Assembly (NCBI RefSeq): GCF_011074885.1
Contig: NC_054689.1
Span: 1,054,001-1,118,000 of the forward strand
From: Brettanomyces bruxellensis
Taxonomy: Eukaryota; Ascomycota; Pichiomycetes; Pichiales; Pichiaceae
Length of the DNA: 64,000 nt
Direction of reading: 5' to 3'
The notes under the pieces were generated by a model. It saw only the letters and a list, made by a program, of their open reading frames with translations, had not been told where the DNA came from and did no database searches. Both the position numbers and the translations under genes were made by a program. Each line of letters begins with the position of its first letter. Within the stretch, counting starts at the first letter, position 1. This document shows, piece after piece, positions 37,989-48,100 of the stretch.

Positions 37989-39728
37989 ATGGATTTAAGA
38001 AACTTGATATCCACAAATGTTAGCGACGCTCCTCTCAAGAACGGGAAGAGTGAAGCTTCCAAAAAGCTAATGAAATCGCAGGATAACATACGTTTAACAG
38101 AAAATGAAAAATTAGGCCAGATTCATCCATTGAATAAGTCACAATCAAGACTCTCCATACATGACTTGATGAATAATGATGAAACTCCTGCTTCAAATCA
38201 ATATTTAAAACCACTGGAACGTGAAAATTTGGGCAAGGCACCTTTGACGCCACTGAAAACGAATATATCATCCTCTCCAACAAGTAGTATAACTGGAATA
38301 CAAATGCAAGCCTCCACGCATGAAACCAGGGAGCCACAGCAGAGAAATATGGAAATTAACTCATCACCAAAGACACCGGGTCACGATATTAGAAGAAGAA
38401 GTAGTATTAGTATTATAACAAATGATGAGGATGTTGATATGCTTGGAAATAAAACCCCAAATGCTGCTCTTAGACATTCAACAAGTACGAATAAGACAAA
38501 TACATCAAACACCGATTTCTCAAACAAGGAGCAAGATGCAAAATCCAAAATTGATGTTACGAATGAATTGAAGAAAAGAAAGCTGAAGACGACGAGAGGA
38601 AGACCAAAGAAAAGGATTAAGAAAACTGAAAAAAAGGAAACAAAGAAGAGCATGACTGTTGGGGACAGGGAAGATGGCAAAGAAACGAAAAATACTGCAG
38701 ATATCGAGGCACATAATGCAATTCAAGAAGAGATACAAAATTTAGAAGAACTGAAGCATGAAGAGGAGACAGAAGAGCATAAACAGAACAAACCAAGAAG
38801 ATATGAAGAAAAACCAACTTGGGCGAAAGATTACATTCCAAAATTGCTACTTCAAGAACAGAAAAAGCACCAATCGTTTGCCAACCCAACTAAATTGACA
38901 GTTCCTTCCATAACAGGTAGTATTCCTAGAAATGATTTCAACAAGTTGGTTACTGAATGGATTTGGGCTAATGTTGAGGGAATCAAGCACGAATTTTCAG
39001 ATGTCCCGCACGTGGAGAATTTCATTGAATTGGAATTGAAACTAGGAAATATATGGGACAAAGTGAAAGATCAAAGGATACAGCTACCAGTTAATACCGA
39101 GAGTGTGGTAAACATGGATTATATACATCAGAACTGCTTTTTTCAAGGTGGAATGCCTCAGAAAAGCTTTAAAGATATAAAAGAATTTTTACAAGGCTTA
39201 GTTAAAGATGGACAGACAGGAAGAAGGAAGGATAAATTTATCATTGAAACGTCACATAATGTTGACCTAATAGCTTCTGAAAAAAGAAGGAACGACAAAC
39301 TAGTGACAGGGCGTGTGACTCTGGATGTTAAAACTAAGAGACGAGTTGCAAGCATAGATAAACAAAGAGTTTCCGATCTTTTCATATATATGCCAGGTAC
39401 ATTATTTGATTTGAGGTTATCAATGTCTTTAGAACTTCCACATGAAATGAATGATGCGGCATTCGAAAACTTCAAGAGAAGAGTCACATTAACGAGGGAC
39501 AAGGATAGAATGAGTTACATTCATCAGTCTACTGCGACGAGACTGGATTTAACGAAGGTTGTTGAAAATGAAACAACGAGATATGAGCTGGAATTGGAGA
39601 TGAACACCCCTGAACTATTGAGGAGCATGAGTATTATTTCTGATGATCCATTGTACTACGTGGACCTAGTCCAGGCCTTTTTAGACAACGGAAGAATTAT
39701 TTCGCGGCAGTTGAGTGTTCAACATTGA
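37989..39728 (+). CDS. CET1: mRNA capping enzyme, RNA 5'-triphosphatase subunit
   Basis: 579 residues from the ATG at 37989. The first 270 residues are disordered and Ser/Lys-rich, with an AT-hook-like RGRPKKR near 203. PTWAKDYIPK near 276 is in the position of the WAQKW motif by which yeast Cet1 binds the guanylyltransferase Ceg1. The C-terminal triphosphate-tunnel metalloenzyme domain has both metal-binding strands: motif A FIELELKLG near 343 and motif C YELELEMNT near 532, with the basic strand TGRVTLDVKTKRRV between them. It removes the gamma phosphate from nascent mRNA as the first capping step. It lies directly before ALG5, its S. cerevisiae neighbour (YPL228W/YPL227C), although here both genes are on the same strand. 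Confidence 0.95.
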   Translation: MDLRNLISTNVSDAPLKNGKSEASKKLMKSQDNIRLTENEKLGQIHPLNKSQSRLSIHDLMNNDETPASNQYLKPLERENLGKAPLTPLKTNISSSPTSSITGIQMQASTHETREPQQRNMEINSSPKTPGHDIRRRSSISIITNDEDVDMLGNKTPNAALRHSTSTNKTNTSNTDFSNKEQDAKSKIDVTNELKKRKLKTTRGRPKKRIKKTEKKETKKSMTVGDREDGKETKNTADIEAHNAIQEEIQNLEELKHEEETEEHKQNKPRRYEEKPTWAKDYIPKLLLQEQKKHQSFANPTKLTVPSITGSIPRNDFNKLVTEWIWANVEGIKHEFSDVPHVENFIELELKLGNIWDKVKDQRIQLPVNTESVVNMDYIHQNCFFQGGMPQKSFKDIKEFLQGLVKDGQTGRRKDKFIIETSHNVDLIASEKRRNDKLVTGRVTLDVKTKRRVASIDKQRVSDLFIYMPGTLFDLRLSMSLELPHEMNDAAFENFKRRVTLTRDKDRMSYIHQSTATRLDLTKVVENETTRYELELEMNTPELLRSMSIISDDPLYYVDLVQAFLDNGRIISRQLSVQH

Positions 39729-40214
39729 ATATATTGGCAGAAAAATGTATACTTAACCTTTTATCATCATACAAGTTGTAATATATAATGGGGGATATGA
39801 TATACTCTCAGCAAAATAATAAACTTTATCTTACTATATTTGTAGTACTCAAAGATTATTGAGAATGGATCCTGGATCGCGTGGGCTAAAAAAATTTAAT
39901 TGTTGACAATTCGGTTTAAATAGTAACAGATGTTCAAGCGAAATTTCGACTGATGGGACGTGGCATTTGCTGACATAGAATCAATCGTTCTTCACCTATC
40001 TTACTCGATCATTAAAAAAAAATAATTATTTAATTTCTCACTATTGCTCGCCATCTTCCTATTAATTACTCAGGAATACACACCAGCTTCTTGAGTACAA
40101 AAGGAGTAAAGGCAGAGATTCCGATTAAAGCTAGCTTGTCCCAAACAACCAACACTGATTTTCAGCACACTATTGGTGAATATCTTCCAGAACGAGGAAG
40201 GTTAGATACTTGAA
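39729..40214. other. Spacer between CET1 and ALG5
   Basis: 486 bp of AT-rich DNA with the CET1 3' end and the ALG5 promoter. No gene or striking motif is seen. Confidence 0.4.
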
Positions 40215-41198
40215 ATGAATACCATTTTAACATGGATTCTGATCCTTTTAGCAGTTTCAATCGGGCTATTATACTTTTTGATCTGGCTTTTTTCACATAA
40301 TCCAAGGGAAGCATATCCAAGTGAACTAAAATATTTTACCAATGATGGAGAAACTGGGTCACACATGCTTCCCGAAAGAAATTCACCGGCATCAGATGAC
40401 ATATATCTCTCTATTGTTATCCCATGTTACAACGAGACCAGTCGTCTTAAGGAGATGCTCATTGAAGCTGTTTCCCACTTAGAAAAGCAATTTCACGGGA
40501 AGTACGAAATTCTCATAGTAGATGATGGTTCCACTGATGGCACTGCAGAGTATGCATTGAAACTTGCAAACGAATTAGAACTGTCACCACACACAATGAG
40601 AGTCATAAAATTTGTGGAAAATAGAGGTAAAGGAGGAGCAGTTTGTCATGGCCTACAGATAGCACGTGGTGAATATGTGATGTTTGCCGACGCGGATGGT
40701 GCATCCAAATTTAGTGATATGGACAAGCTGGTTGAATCGGTTCGCAAAATGGACAAGGGAAAGCCGGAGGAGATTCCTGCAGTTGCAGTTGGTTCAAGGG
40801 CGCATATGGTGAATACGGACGCCGTTGTCAAGCGTGCATTCATTAGAAATTTATTGATGTATGGTTTACATACGTTGGTTTATATTTTTGGAATTAGAGA
40901 TGTGAAAGATACACAATGTGGGTTTAAACTATTTAACAAGGCAGCAGTGAAAATTATATGCCCTTTGATGCATACAGAAGGTTGGATATTTGATGTCGAG
41001 ATGCTTATCCTTGCCGAGAGACGCGATATAAATGTTTCGGAAGTTCCTATAAGTTGGCATGAGGTCAAAGGTTCAAAGATGGTTCTTGCAAGAGATTCTC
41101 TTAACATGGGGATCGACTTGGTGGTTACGCGAATGGCATATATTTTGGGTGTTTACAGTGACAAGAACAAGAATGACCACAAGTTAAAGACAGCCTAA
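40215..41198 (+). CDS. ALG5: Dolichyl-phosphate beta-glucosyltransferase
   Basis: 327 residues from the ATG at 40215, close to the yeast protein (334). A single N-terminal membrane anchor (TWILILLAVSIGLLYFLIWL) precedes a family-2 glycosyltransferase domain. Recognisable parts are SIVIPCYNE near 69, ILIVDDGSTDGTAEYA near 96, NRGKGGAVCHGL near 138, the metal-binding FADADGASKF near 157, and the acceptor-side QCGFKLF near 237. It makes dolichyl-phosphate glucose from UDP-glucose at the cytosolic ER face, the donor for the three glucoses of the N-glycan precursor. Another N-glycan gene, ALG11, is in the same window but not adjacent. Confidence 0.96.
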   Translation: MNTILTWILILLAVSIGLLYFLIWLFSHNPREAYPSELKYFTNDGETGSHMLPERNSPASDDIYLSIVIPCYNETSRLKEMLIEAVSHLEKQFHGKYEILIVDDGSTDGTAEYALKLANELELSPHTMRVIKFVENRGKGGAVCHGLQIARGEYVMFADADGASKFSDMDKLVESVRKMDKGKPEEIPAVAVGSRAHMVNTDAVVKRAFIRNLLMYGLHTLVYIFGIRDVKDTQCGFKLFNKAAVKIICPLMHTEGWIFDVEMLILAERRDINVSEVPISWHEVKGSKMVLARDSLNMGIDLVVTRMAYILGVYSDKNKNDHKLKTA

Positions 41199-41479
41199 TT
41201 TAGATTCCTGCAACTCCTTGACATCATAATTCATTCATTTTTTTTACTGTATAATTAATTAATCAATATACCATGTAATATCTATAGTAGCTTACAAAAT
41301 AATATGCAAATATGCACTAGTGCAAGGGCTGTGCGTTTAACCTTCTAGGGAGTATAAACCTGTTCTTCATTTTCTTTTAGAGGTGCCATCGTCCTGTTTG
41401 CTTTTCAATTGGTATTTATTATTTACAAAACTTTTTTTTCAGCTTCAGTAGGATTTCACCTCGACATAAAAATGATGAT

Positions 41480-42634
41480 ATGATAGATAGTCTTGGTCTA
41501 TTTCTGGGGAATAAATATACGCGTTGTACAACCAAACTATTTCCTTTTAACATGTCAGGTACACCCGATTTTATAATAAGGAATGGCTTAAGGTTTGTGA
41601 AACCGTACTATCATGTTTATCGCACGACTGTTAAAGGACGATGGTTTGGTAAAACAGCCCTTCAGGTGTTCACCGAGGAATTTCGAAATTATGATGGAGA
41701 ACATTATTTAAAGAGAATTATGGAAGATGATATCAGCGTTATAAGAAGAAAAAACAAACAAAATATAGAGTTTAAAGGATCAATCTTATTGGATACCCCT
41801 TTAAAATCAGGAGATGTTATTGTCCACAGAGAGCATATACATGAAAAGCCAATTTTGAATAGGGAGATTGGCATAATACACGAAGATAAAGATCTTCTAG
41901 TTGTTGATAAACCATCCGGCATTCCGATGCATCCAGTTCAGGGCTACTTGTACAACAGTTTGACCGAAGCTCTCAAATCAAAATTAAACATCTTAAGACT
42001 CCATCCTTGTAATCGTTTAGATAAAGTAACAAGTGGACTAGTAATATTGTGCAAAAACTTTGAAAGTGCATCTTTTTATCAAACAATGGTTCAGGAGAGA
42101 GAGTTCAGAAAAGAATACATCGCTCGAGTAGATGGTGATTTTTCTCACTCTCCTTTGGTTTGTAGAAATGATGTGCTGATAATTGATACAAAGAAAAAGG
42201 CAGAAGGGGTTAAAAAGCGGACCGCCATTACGAGGTTTAAATTTCTTCGATACAATTCAAGGCTAAAACAGAGTATTGTTTCATGTATTCCAGAAACTGG
42301 CCGGACACATCAGATAAGAATGCATTTAAGGGATTTAGGCCACCCTATCATAAATGACTGGGTTTATAATCCAAGATACAAAAGAGCATTCAGTAGATCA
42401 GCTGTAGAATCAAATTTACCGAAAAACTTGAGTGAGATACAGAAAGAACAGTATGAACGAAGAATCGCAATGTATAGCGGTAAAACATGCTCTGAATGTG
42501 GTATAAATTTATATAAAGATCCTGATCCAGATTCTATGGTCCTATTTTTACATGCATTAAAATATACAGGTCATGATAGACAGGGTGGTATCATTTCATA
42601 TGAAACAGGAATGCCCGCGTGGACAAATATATAA
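41480..42634 (+). CDS. PUS9: tRNA pseudouridine synthase of the RluA family (Pus9-like)
   Basis: 384 residues from the ATG at 41480. The N-terminal block (FVKPYYHVYRTTVKGRW, then VHREHIHEKPIL) and the catalytic region LLVVDKPSGIPMHP followed by HPCNRLDKVTSG match the yeast Pus8(Rib2)/Pus9 pair, including Asn instead of His before RLD. The catalytic aspartate is near 181. ETGRTHQIRMHLRDLGHPI and a C-terminal CSECGINLYKDPDPD block are also present. There is no deaminase domain after it, so it is the Pus9 form rather than Rib2. Yeast Pus9 makes pseudouridine 32 in mitochondrial tRNAs, and the first 20 residues here could be a presequence. It is convergent with the next gene, with 46 bp between the stops. 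Confidence 0.86.
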   Translation: MIDSLGLFLGNKYTRCTTKLFPFNMSGTPDFIIRNGLRFVKPYYHVYRTTVKGRWFGKTALQVFTEEFRNYDGEHYLKRIMEDDISVIRRKNKQNIEFKGSILLDTPLKSGDVIVHREHIHEKPILNREIGIIHEDKDLLVVDKPSGIPMHPVQGYLYNSLTEALKSKLNILRLHPCNRLDKVTSGLVILCKNFESASFYQTMVQEREFRKEYIARVDGDFSHSPLVCRNDVLIIDTKKKAEGVKKRTAITRFKFLRYNSRLKQSIVSCIPETGRTHQIRMHLRDLGHPIINDWVYNPRYKRAFSRSAVESNLPKNLSEIQKEQYERRIAMYSGKTCSECGINLYKDPDPDSMVLFLHALKYTGHDRQGGIISYETGMPAWTNI

Positions 42635-42680
42635 AATTCCAAATTATGTATAGGAATATTATTATAACGGTCGAATGCAA

Positions 42681-43709
42681 TTATAACTGTGCTAACTGTC
42701 TTTTGAACTTAGTCCATGGTATGCTTTCGTTTACATTCCGGGCACGCTTTTCTAACGTACTTCTGTTCAATCTCTTGACTTGTTCTAGAGCCAGGCCGAC
42801 ATGCCTATTGAATTCCTCCAATTGCTCCTTGGTTCTTGGATAGGTCTGCGAGCTAAACCAATATAATCCATCCCAATATTTCATAAGAATTTCATCATGG
42901 GAAAAACATTTCATGAATTGCTTTCTTAAAATTTTGCGGAATCTTGCTCTATAGACAGAAAGTTTGAATGGTCGAACACTGCTTTCCATGTCTCCAACTG
43001 ACTTGCTTTTCAACCCTGAAATATTCAAAAGTGCAGGATCTCCAAATGTGATGTGGCACGCCGGACGAGACTTCCTTATTCTTGCCATGAAATGATACGA
43101 GGGCCAGTATCGAACAAAAAAGTATGGACATCTGTAAGCATACGGGGATCTTGCAGCCCCGTACAGCATTGCGAATCTAAATAGAGTTGTGTCCACACCC
43201 TTCAAATCCTCTGGCTTCTTGCATAAAGGAGTTGTATTATTTACTGAATCAAAAACATTATTCGGTAACTTCCACTTCGCATTTTTTAATTCTTCTTCGC
43301 TAATAGGGTAGTCTTTAACATTGAAGGTGAATTTCGGAATATTCAATATCGGACGTATATCTTCTAATGTATCGGTTGGTGGTTTATAGTGTATTAATTC
43401 AACACTTTGAAAGCCTGTCGTTTTCTTTTCCATATGCTTTATTTTCAAATAGGCACATATTTTCGATAGGGCTGTATCTAGATTATATTGTAATACTGCT
43501 TCGGGCCTGGTCTTTGCATTCGATCTTCCAACAAAGATTGGAATCTTGTGAACGTGAACGCTTTGGATATTATTTTGCAAATTGAACTTCCACCTTTCTT
43601 TAGAATTATGGTTAATATGAACCTTTACTTCTGGTATGTCGATTAATGTTCTGATAAATACTTTACTTCGGACACCTTGTCTGTTAAATATTGCATATTT
43701 TGAGTACAT
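42681..43709 (-). CDS. Probable mitochondrial protein, unknown family
   Basis: 342 residues from the ATG at 43709 (a TTG start lies four codons above). The N-terminus has Arg, Lys and Ser but no acids for 25 residues (MYSKYAIFNRQGVRSKVFIR), a good mitochondrial presequence. The mature part is basic and aromatic-rich with no obvious membrane span. Distinct blocks include LFRFAMLYGAARSPYAYR, FFVRYWPSYHFMARIRKSRP and a C-terminal IPWTKFKRQL. It could be a mitochondrial ribosome-associated or RNA-processing protein, but no motif proves that and I do not recognise the family. It ends 46 bp from PUS9 and starts 208 bp from a retrotransposon LTR. Confidence 0.85.
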   Translation of the reverse strand: MYSKYAIFNRQGVRSKVFIRTLIDIPEVKVHINHNSKERWKFNLQNNIQSVHVHKIPIFVGRSNAKTRPEAVLQYNLDTALSKICAYLKIKHMEKKTTGFQSVELIHYKPPTDTLEDIRPILNIPKFTFNVKDYPISEEELKNAKWKLPNNVFDSVNNTTPLCKKPEDLKGVDTTLFRFAMLYGAARSPYAYRCPYFFVRYWPSYHFMARIRKSRPACHITFGDPALLNISGLKSKSVGDMESSVRPFKLSVYRARFRKILRKQFMKCFSHDEILMKYWDGLYWFSSQTYPRTKEQLEEFNRHVGLALEQVKRLNRSTLEKRARNVNESIPWTKFKRQLAQL

Positions 43710-43912
43710 TTTCTTTAGCAATCTGTTTCAAAACCCCTTTTTTTCCCAAACGCCAGAAACCAGCATCAGTATACGGTAAAAATTATACAGCTTGCATCAG
43801 TGAACATAATTTTAAAGTGTTTGTTAAAACCTAACCGATGCCATTTGTGTCTGCCTTGTGGTAAAGTTTTGGCCACGTGACTGGGGCCTTCCACAATCTT
43901 CAAAACAATCTA

Positions 43913-43917
43913 AATAT
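43913..43917. repeat. Target-site duplication, left copy (AATAT)
   Basis: AATAT directly before the 5' LTR. The same five bases follow the 3' LTR at 48893-48897. A 5-bp duplication is normal for copia integrases. Confidence 0.9.
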
Positions 43918-44350
43918 TGTTGTTAGTATGCGCTAATATTTGGTTGAGTTACGTAATCTGGAATGTGAATTTGGTGAACGGATGTGATTCTGATTTGTAT
44001 GGTGATTGGTCTTTAATACGGATTGAAGAGGAAAGCGAGAAAGGTTAGTTAAACGAAAAGATGGTTGAGAAAAAGGTATTTCTCATTGGTTGATTAAGTA
44101 ATCAAACAATGAAAATTAAGGAACTCAGGAAACCATCAGAGAAAAGTTTTTTGTTTATAATTAAGGGCTTTGCCACTTCTGTGCAGATGAAATATGCATG
44201 ATGTAAACGGTCATGAGGAATAACGAAGTTAAGCAAGTTATTAAGGGACCAACCTACTGATATTATTTCTACTACATAGGATTAGTATTAGCTGCTTATT
44301 TACGTAATTAGTATATAAAGGAAGCTTTCAATAAATCTCGGATTACAACA
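43918..44350 (+). repeat. 5' LTR, 433 bp
   Basis: Begins TGTTGTTAG and ends GATTACAACA. It carries TATATAAA at 44312-44319, AATAAA 13 bp further on, and two copies of the palindrome TTACGTAA (43949-43956 and 44300-44307). It appears identical to the copy at 48460-48892. Confidence 0.96.
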
Positions 44351-44362
44351 GATTTCAAGTCT
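44351..44362 (+). other. Primer-binding site complementary to the tRNA-Ser(UGA) anticodon arm
   Basis: The 12 bases directly after the 5' LTR, GATTTCAAGTCT, are the reverse complement of AGACTTGAAATC, the anticodon stem-loop of yeast tRNA-Ser(UGA) as I remember it. They contain TCA, the complement of the anticodon. The pairing would end at tRNA position 40, close to the cut made in the half-tRNA primers of copia and Ty5. There is no match to a tRNA 3' end such as TGGTAGCGCC. Confidence 0.6.
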
Positions 44363-44372
44363 TTATTCCAGA

Positions 44373-45137
44373 ATGTCTTTGTCATTTATTGATAGCAGGG
44401 AGAATAGAACTCCACCAACTCAAAGCGAGTGTATTGAGCTCATAAGGATTTTAGAGTTTGATAATGAGGATGTTCAGAAGATCTTCAACGCTAAGAATTT
44501 TACTGAACCGAAAAGGAATTCTCTTTTCTTTATTTTAAAGTTTAAGAGATGGTTTTGTCAGCAGTTGCATGGTGTTAGAACATCAACGACAGAACAGATT
44601 AGGGCAGTTGATAAGTTGTTTGATCTGAAGACAGCAGACGGATTGCCAAATTGTGCAATCTCTCTCGCTTTAAGTAAGGCAGTTGACATCTTCTTTGATG
44701 ATGCAATCAAGCGGTACTTTGAAGGTGTAACTGGCTGGCATCTTATTTCAACAATGAATGCTTTGTTGAAAAATATTCAGGGCCCAGGATGTATTGCCTT
44801 TGAAGTGGATGCGTTTAACGCATGCAAGAATACTACTTCAGGTGAAATTACTGAAATTGTCAAGGATATGAATGTTTTGTTTCTTCACAATTACAGTGAG
44901 CCAATGGTTTTGGCTAGGGTTGCAAAGATGCTAGGAAATAGATTTGAGGAACTTTTCTTCATGGAGTTAAGACTTCAAGGGTGCCCCCAGGATGAACATT
45001 GGGCAGACAATGTTGAAATTGTTAGAATCGCGTTCCAGCGTACTAAATGGAAAACTTCAGGAACTAACATTCAGGTTGAAACGGCTAATAAGGTTGTGAC
45101 CCAAGGTAAAAAGGGTACAAAAGGAGTAGCCAGATGA
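44373..45137 (+). CDS. Retrotransposon Gag-like protein
   Basis: 254 residues from the ATG at 44373, ten bases after the primer-binding site, open to a TGA. It is mostly helical with Phe/Trp-rich segments (KFKRWFCQQLHGV, YFEGVTGWHLISTM) and ends with a Lys/Gly-rich tail. This suits a capsid protein of the copia class by position and composition. No CCHC zinc knuckle is visible; in many copia elements it is absent or lies further on. The TGA stop recalls the UGA separating gag from pol in Candida Tca2, but the recognisable pol frame here is a different one. It is the longest intact gene left in the element. Confidence 0.8.
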   Translation: MSLSFIDSRENRTPPTQSECIELIRILEFDNEDVQKIFNAKNFTEPKRNSLFFILKFKRWFCQQLHGVRTSTTEQIRAVDKLFDLKTADGLPNCAISLALSKAVDIFFDDAIKRYFEGVTGWHLISTMNALLKNIQGPGCIAFEVDAFNACKNTTSGEITEIVKDMNVLFLHNYSEPMVLARVAKMLGNRFEELFFMELRLQGCPQDEHWADNVEIVRIAFQRTKWKTSGTNIQVETANKVVTQGKKGTKGVAR

Positions 45138-48100
45138 TTCGAAATGGCATTCAAAAAGGATAAAGAAGATTTTTTTAATTTGCCGAAAGAATGGTCATTT
45201 CAAAAGAGAGTGTTCGTAGTACAAGAAATGAAAGGCAAATAAAGCAAAAGAAGGAGTTCAGTCTTACAGTACTGAAGAAACCCATTGTGTCAAAGTAATT
45301 GAACACTCATAAAGGAGCAGTGGGTGAACTCCCTAAGGAAGTTTTCTTGTTGGATTCAGGTGCATCATGTCATTCGGTTACAGACGTGAACATACTTGAA
45401 GAGGTCAGAACTAGTGCTAAGCGGATAAAGACAGCAAACGGAAGTTCTGAAGTTCAACTTGTTGGTACAGCAAGGTGTGGTAATTTAGTCTTAGAAGATG
45501 CAATTTATCTAGAGCACGGTACACATAACTTAGTCTCGTTGTCAAGGCTTTTGAGGAAGGGTTTCAGGATTGTCTGGAATTACGACAAAGCATTGATATA
45601 CGGAAGAGATGATAAGGTTGTGACTGTTGCCCATGAACGCAATGGTGTTTACGTCATGGATAATCCCGGTTTGGAATTAGTTCTAGAAGTCAGTGTCTCT
45701 TCTAAGCATAAGGATTTTCTTGCAAGCGTGCATGCCAGTTATGGCCATGCGTCTGTGAACAAGATGTTAAAGATAGTTGAGTCAATTTCGGAAAAGAAAT
45801 TCTCTCAGGATCAAATAAGGAAAACTGTACAAGAATGTGAAGTGTGTTTGGGTCAGGTTAATTTGACTCATGGTAAGCAACACTTGGAAGTGGTTAAGAA
45901 ACCCGGACACGTTCTTTGTGCAGATGTAATTGGTCCAATTAAGGGAAAGTACGGACTTATTGTTATAGATAAGTTCTCAACTTTCATGATCGGGAAGGTT
46001 TTGGAGTCAAGGTCTGAAGTGTCTCTAAAAACGATCGAAACAGTAAAGGAATTCATTAGCTTATTAAAGCTAGGAGGTTACAGGCCAATCTTCTTGAGGA
46101 CAGATAATGAATTTGCAACTAAAGCTTTAACCGCGTATTACAGGGATATGGAATTGTTGAACAGTTTAATGCTCAATGTAGTTCTTATCAGAATGGGCGT
46201 GCAGAACAAAGCGACTGGGATATAGAGACTAGTATAGAGAGACTCATGAAATGGGCACGGAAGCAAATGGACTTATGGACGGAGGTGTTTCGTCATGTGA
46301 TCTTTCTTCACAGCAGTTTAGCATAATGGAAGAAAGATGGTTGTTCATTTGTTGTGCTGGGTTATATTGAGTTGGATTGTCTAAAGGGTATGTTACCTTT
46401 TAGATACAGAATCTTTTGCAATCACTATAACAGGACCCAGAAGGTGTAAAAGAATAGTATTGAAGGTATCTTTCTAGGTTATTCTGATAAGAAAGTTTAT
46501 CTGATACGGATTCTAGAGGTTTGCCTACAGCTGTCAAGTGAGAAGATAATCAGGAATTTGGCATTAAAGTAATGTCAAGTAAGTATTCATTTCAGGAAGG
46601 CCTCAGGTGGACTTGAGACCAGATTTGGATAAGGATTACTCGCTTGAAAAGTCATCAGTTAAAGATGAGGTCCAGCGGGATGTAAATTTCAAACCAATAG
46701 AAGGAGAAAGGAAAAATGCGACAATGCGGTTTTAGAAGTCTCAGGTAAGCTGCAGGATATATTCTGCATAAAGAAACTCCCTTATCTCAAAGTAGAAAGG
46801 GATTTGCAGAGAAAGCAGTGAGACAAGCATTATCGATGTAACATAGTACATGTATCTTAACTAATTCGGGAAGATCCAAAGGATCAATGTATTAGTTACG
46901 GAAGGGAAATATATTGTTCCAGGTACGTATAAGGAAGCTATGGAACATAAGGAAGCAGTAAACTGGAAAAAGGCCTGCGATAAGGAAATTCAATCATTCC
47001 GGGAAAGCAATGCATTTGAGGCTGTTCTTGAAAGCTCGATACCGAGAAGGGCTAAGGCCATTGATAGTCGTTGGGTTTATAATGTTAAGAAGGAGCCCGA
47101 TGGTGAAAGGTTCAAGGCCAGAATAGTTGCTAAAGGTTTTAAACAGGAGCATGGAATGGACTATACAGAAACTTATGCACCGGTAATGAAGTTGGATAGT
47201 TTTAGGTTTGTCTTGGCATATGCAGCACAGCAGGGCTGGCGGTTAAGACAGTTAGATGCTAAAAACGCATTTTTGAATGGTGATATTGATTGTGAAATCT
47301 ATCTCCGGCCACCTCCAGGTGTTCACCTAAAGCATGGAACTGTGTGGAAATTAAGGAAAAGTGTTTACGGACTTAAAGCAAACACCAATTGTATAGTATT
47401 AGACAATCAGGAAAGTGTTAAAGGAAGGGAAAACCCCTTATTTGCTGCATCTGATAAAGAAGGTTTGAATTATGCATTGAGATGCTTATTCAAAAAGGTT
47501 TTCAGATGAAAGACCTTGGTGAGCCAGAAATATTTCTTGGCATGACATTAAATTGTTGCAAGGGCTTTATAAAGTTAACAGCGAAAGGACACTATTGATA
47601 GGATATTGGGAAATGTATGAATACGGCTTCCGGAAAGGAAGTTGTTAAACCCGATACCTTTAGCTTGGTTTTGATAGATAAGTAGTCGCCCTGGCTATCG
47701 GAAATTAAGGAGTCTGAATACAAATCAATGGTGGGGATGCTATTTCATATTAGAAATACGGTAAAGTCTGACATGACATATCAGGTGTCAAAATTAGCAT
47801 CCTATAAGGATATATTACAGGAAGTTCACTAAGGAAACACAATGGTTATTATAGTATTTTGGTAAAATAAAAGATGATGAAGGAAGGCATAACAAGGCAA
47901 GGATGCAAGGAATTTTAGTTCTTGGATACATCCAAAGAAGTTGCTATTCGTCAATAAGGATCCAAAATAATTAATAAATTGTCTGTGTTTAGTGATGCTG
48001 ATTGGGGAAAATCAGGAAATGGAAGATCACAATCAGGAGGAGTCGTTACATTCTGTGGTAACATCATTTCATGGCATTCCAGAAAGCAGTCTAGCGTGGC

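Noticed and set aside
43918..43928. GTTAGTA in the LTR as a minus-strand TACTAAC branch site
   Set aside because: It is part of the LTR terminus and no donor/acceptor pair or coding exon surrounds it.
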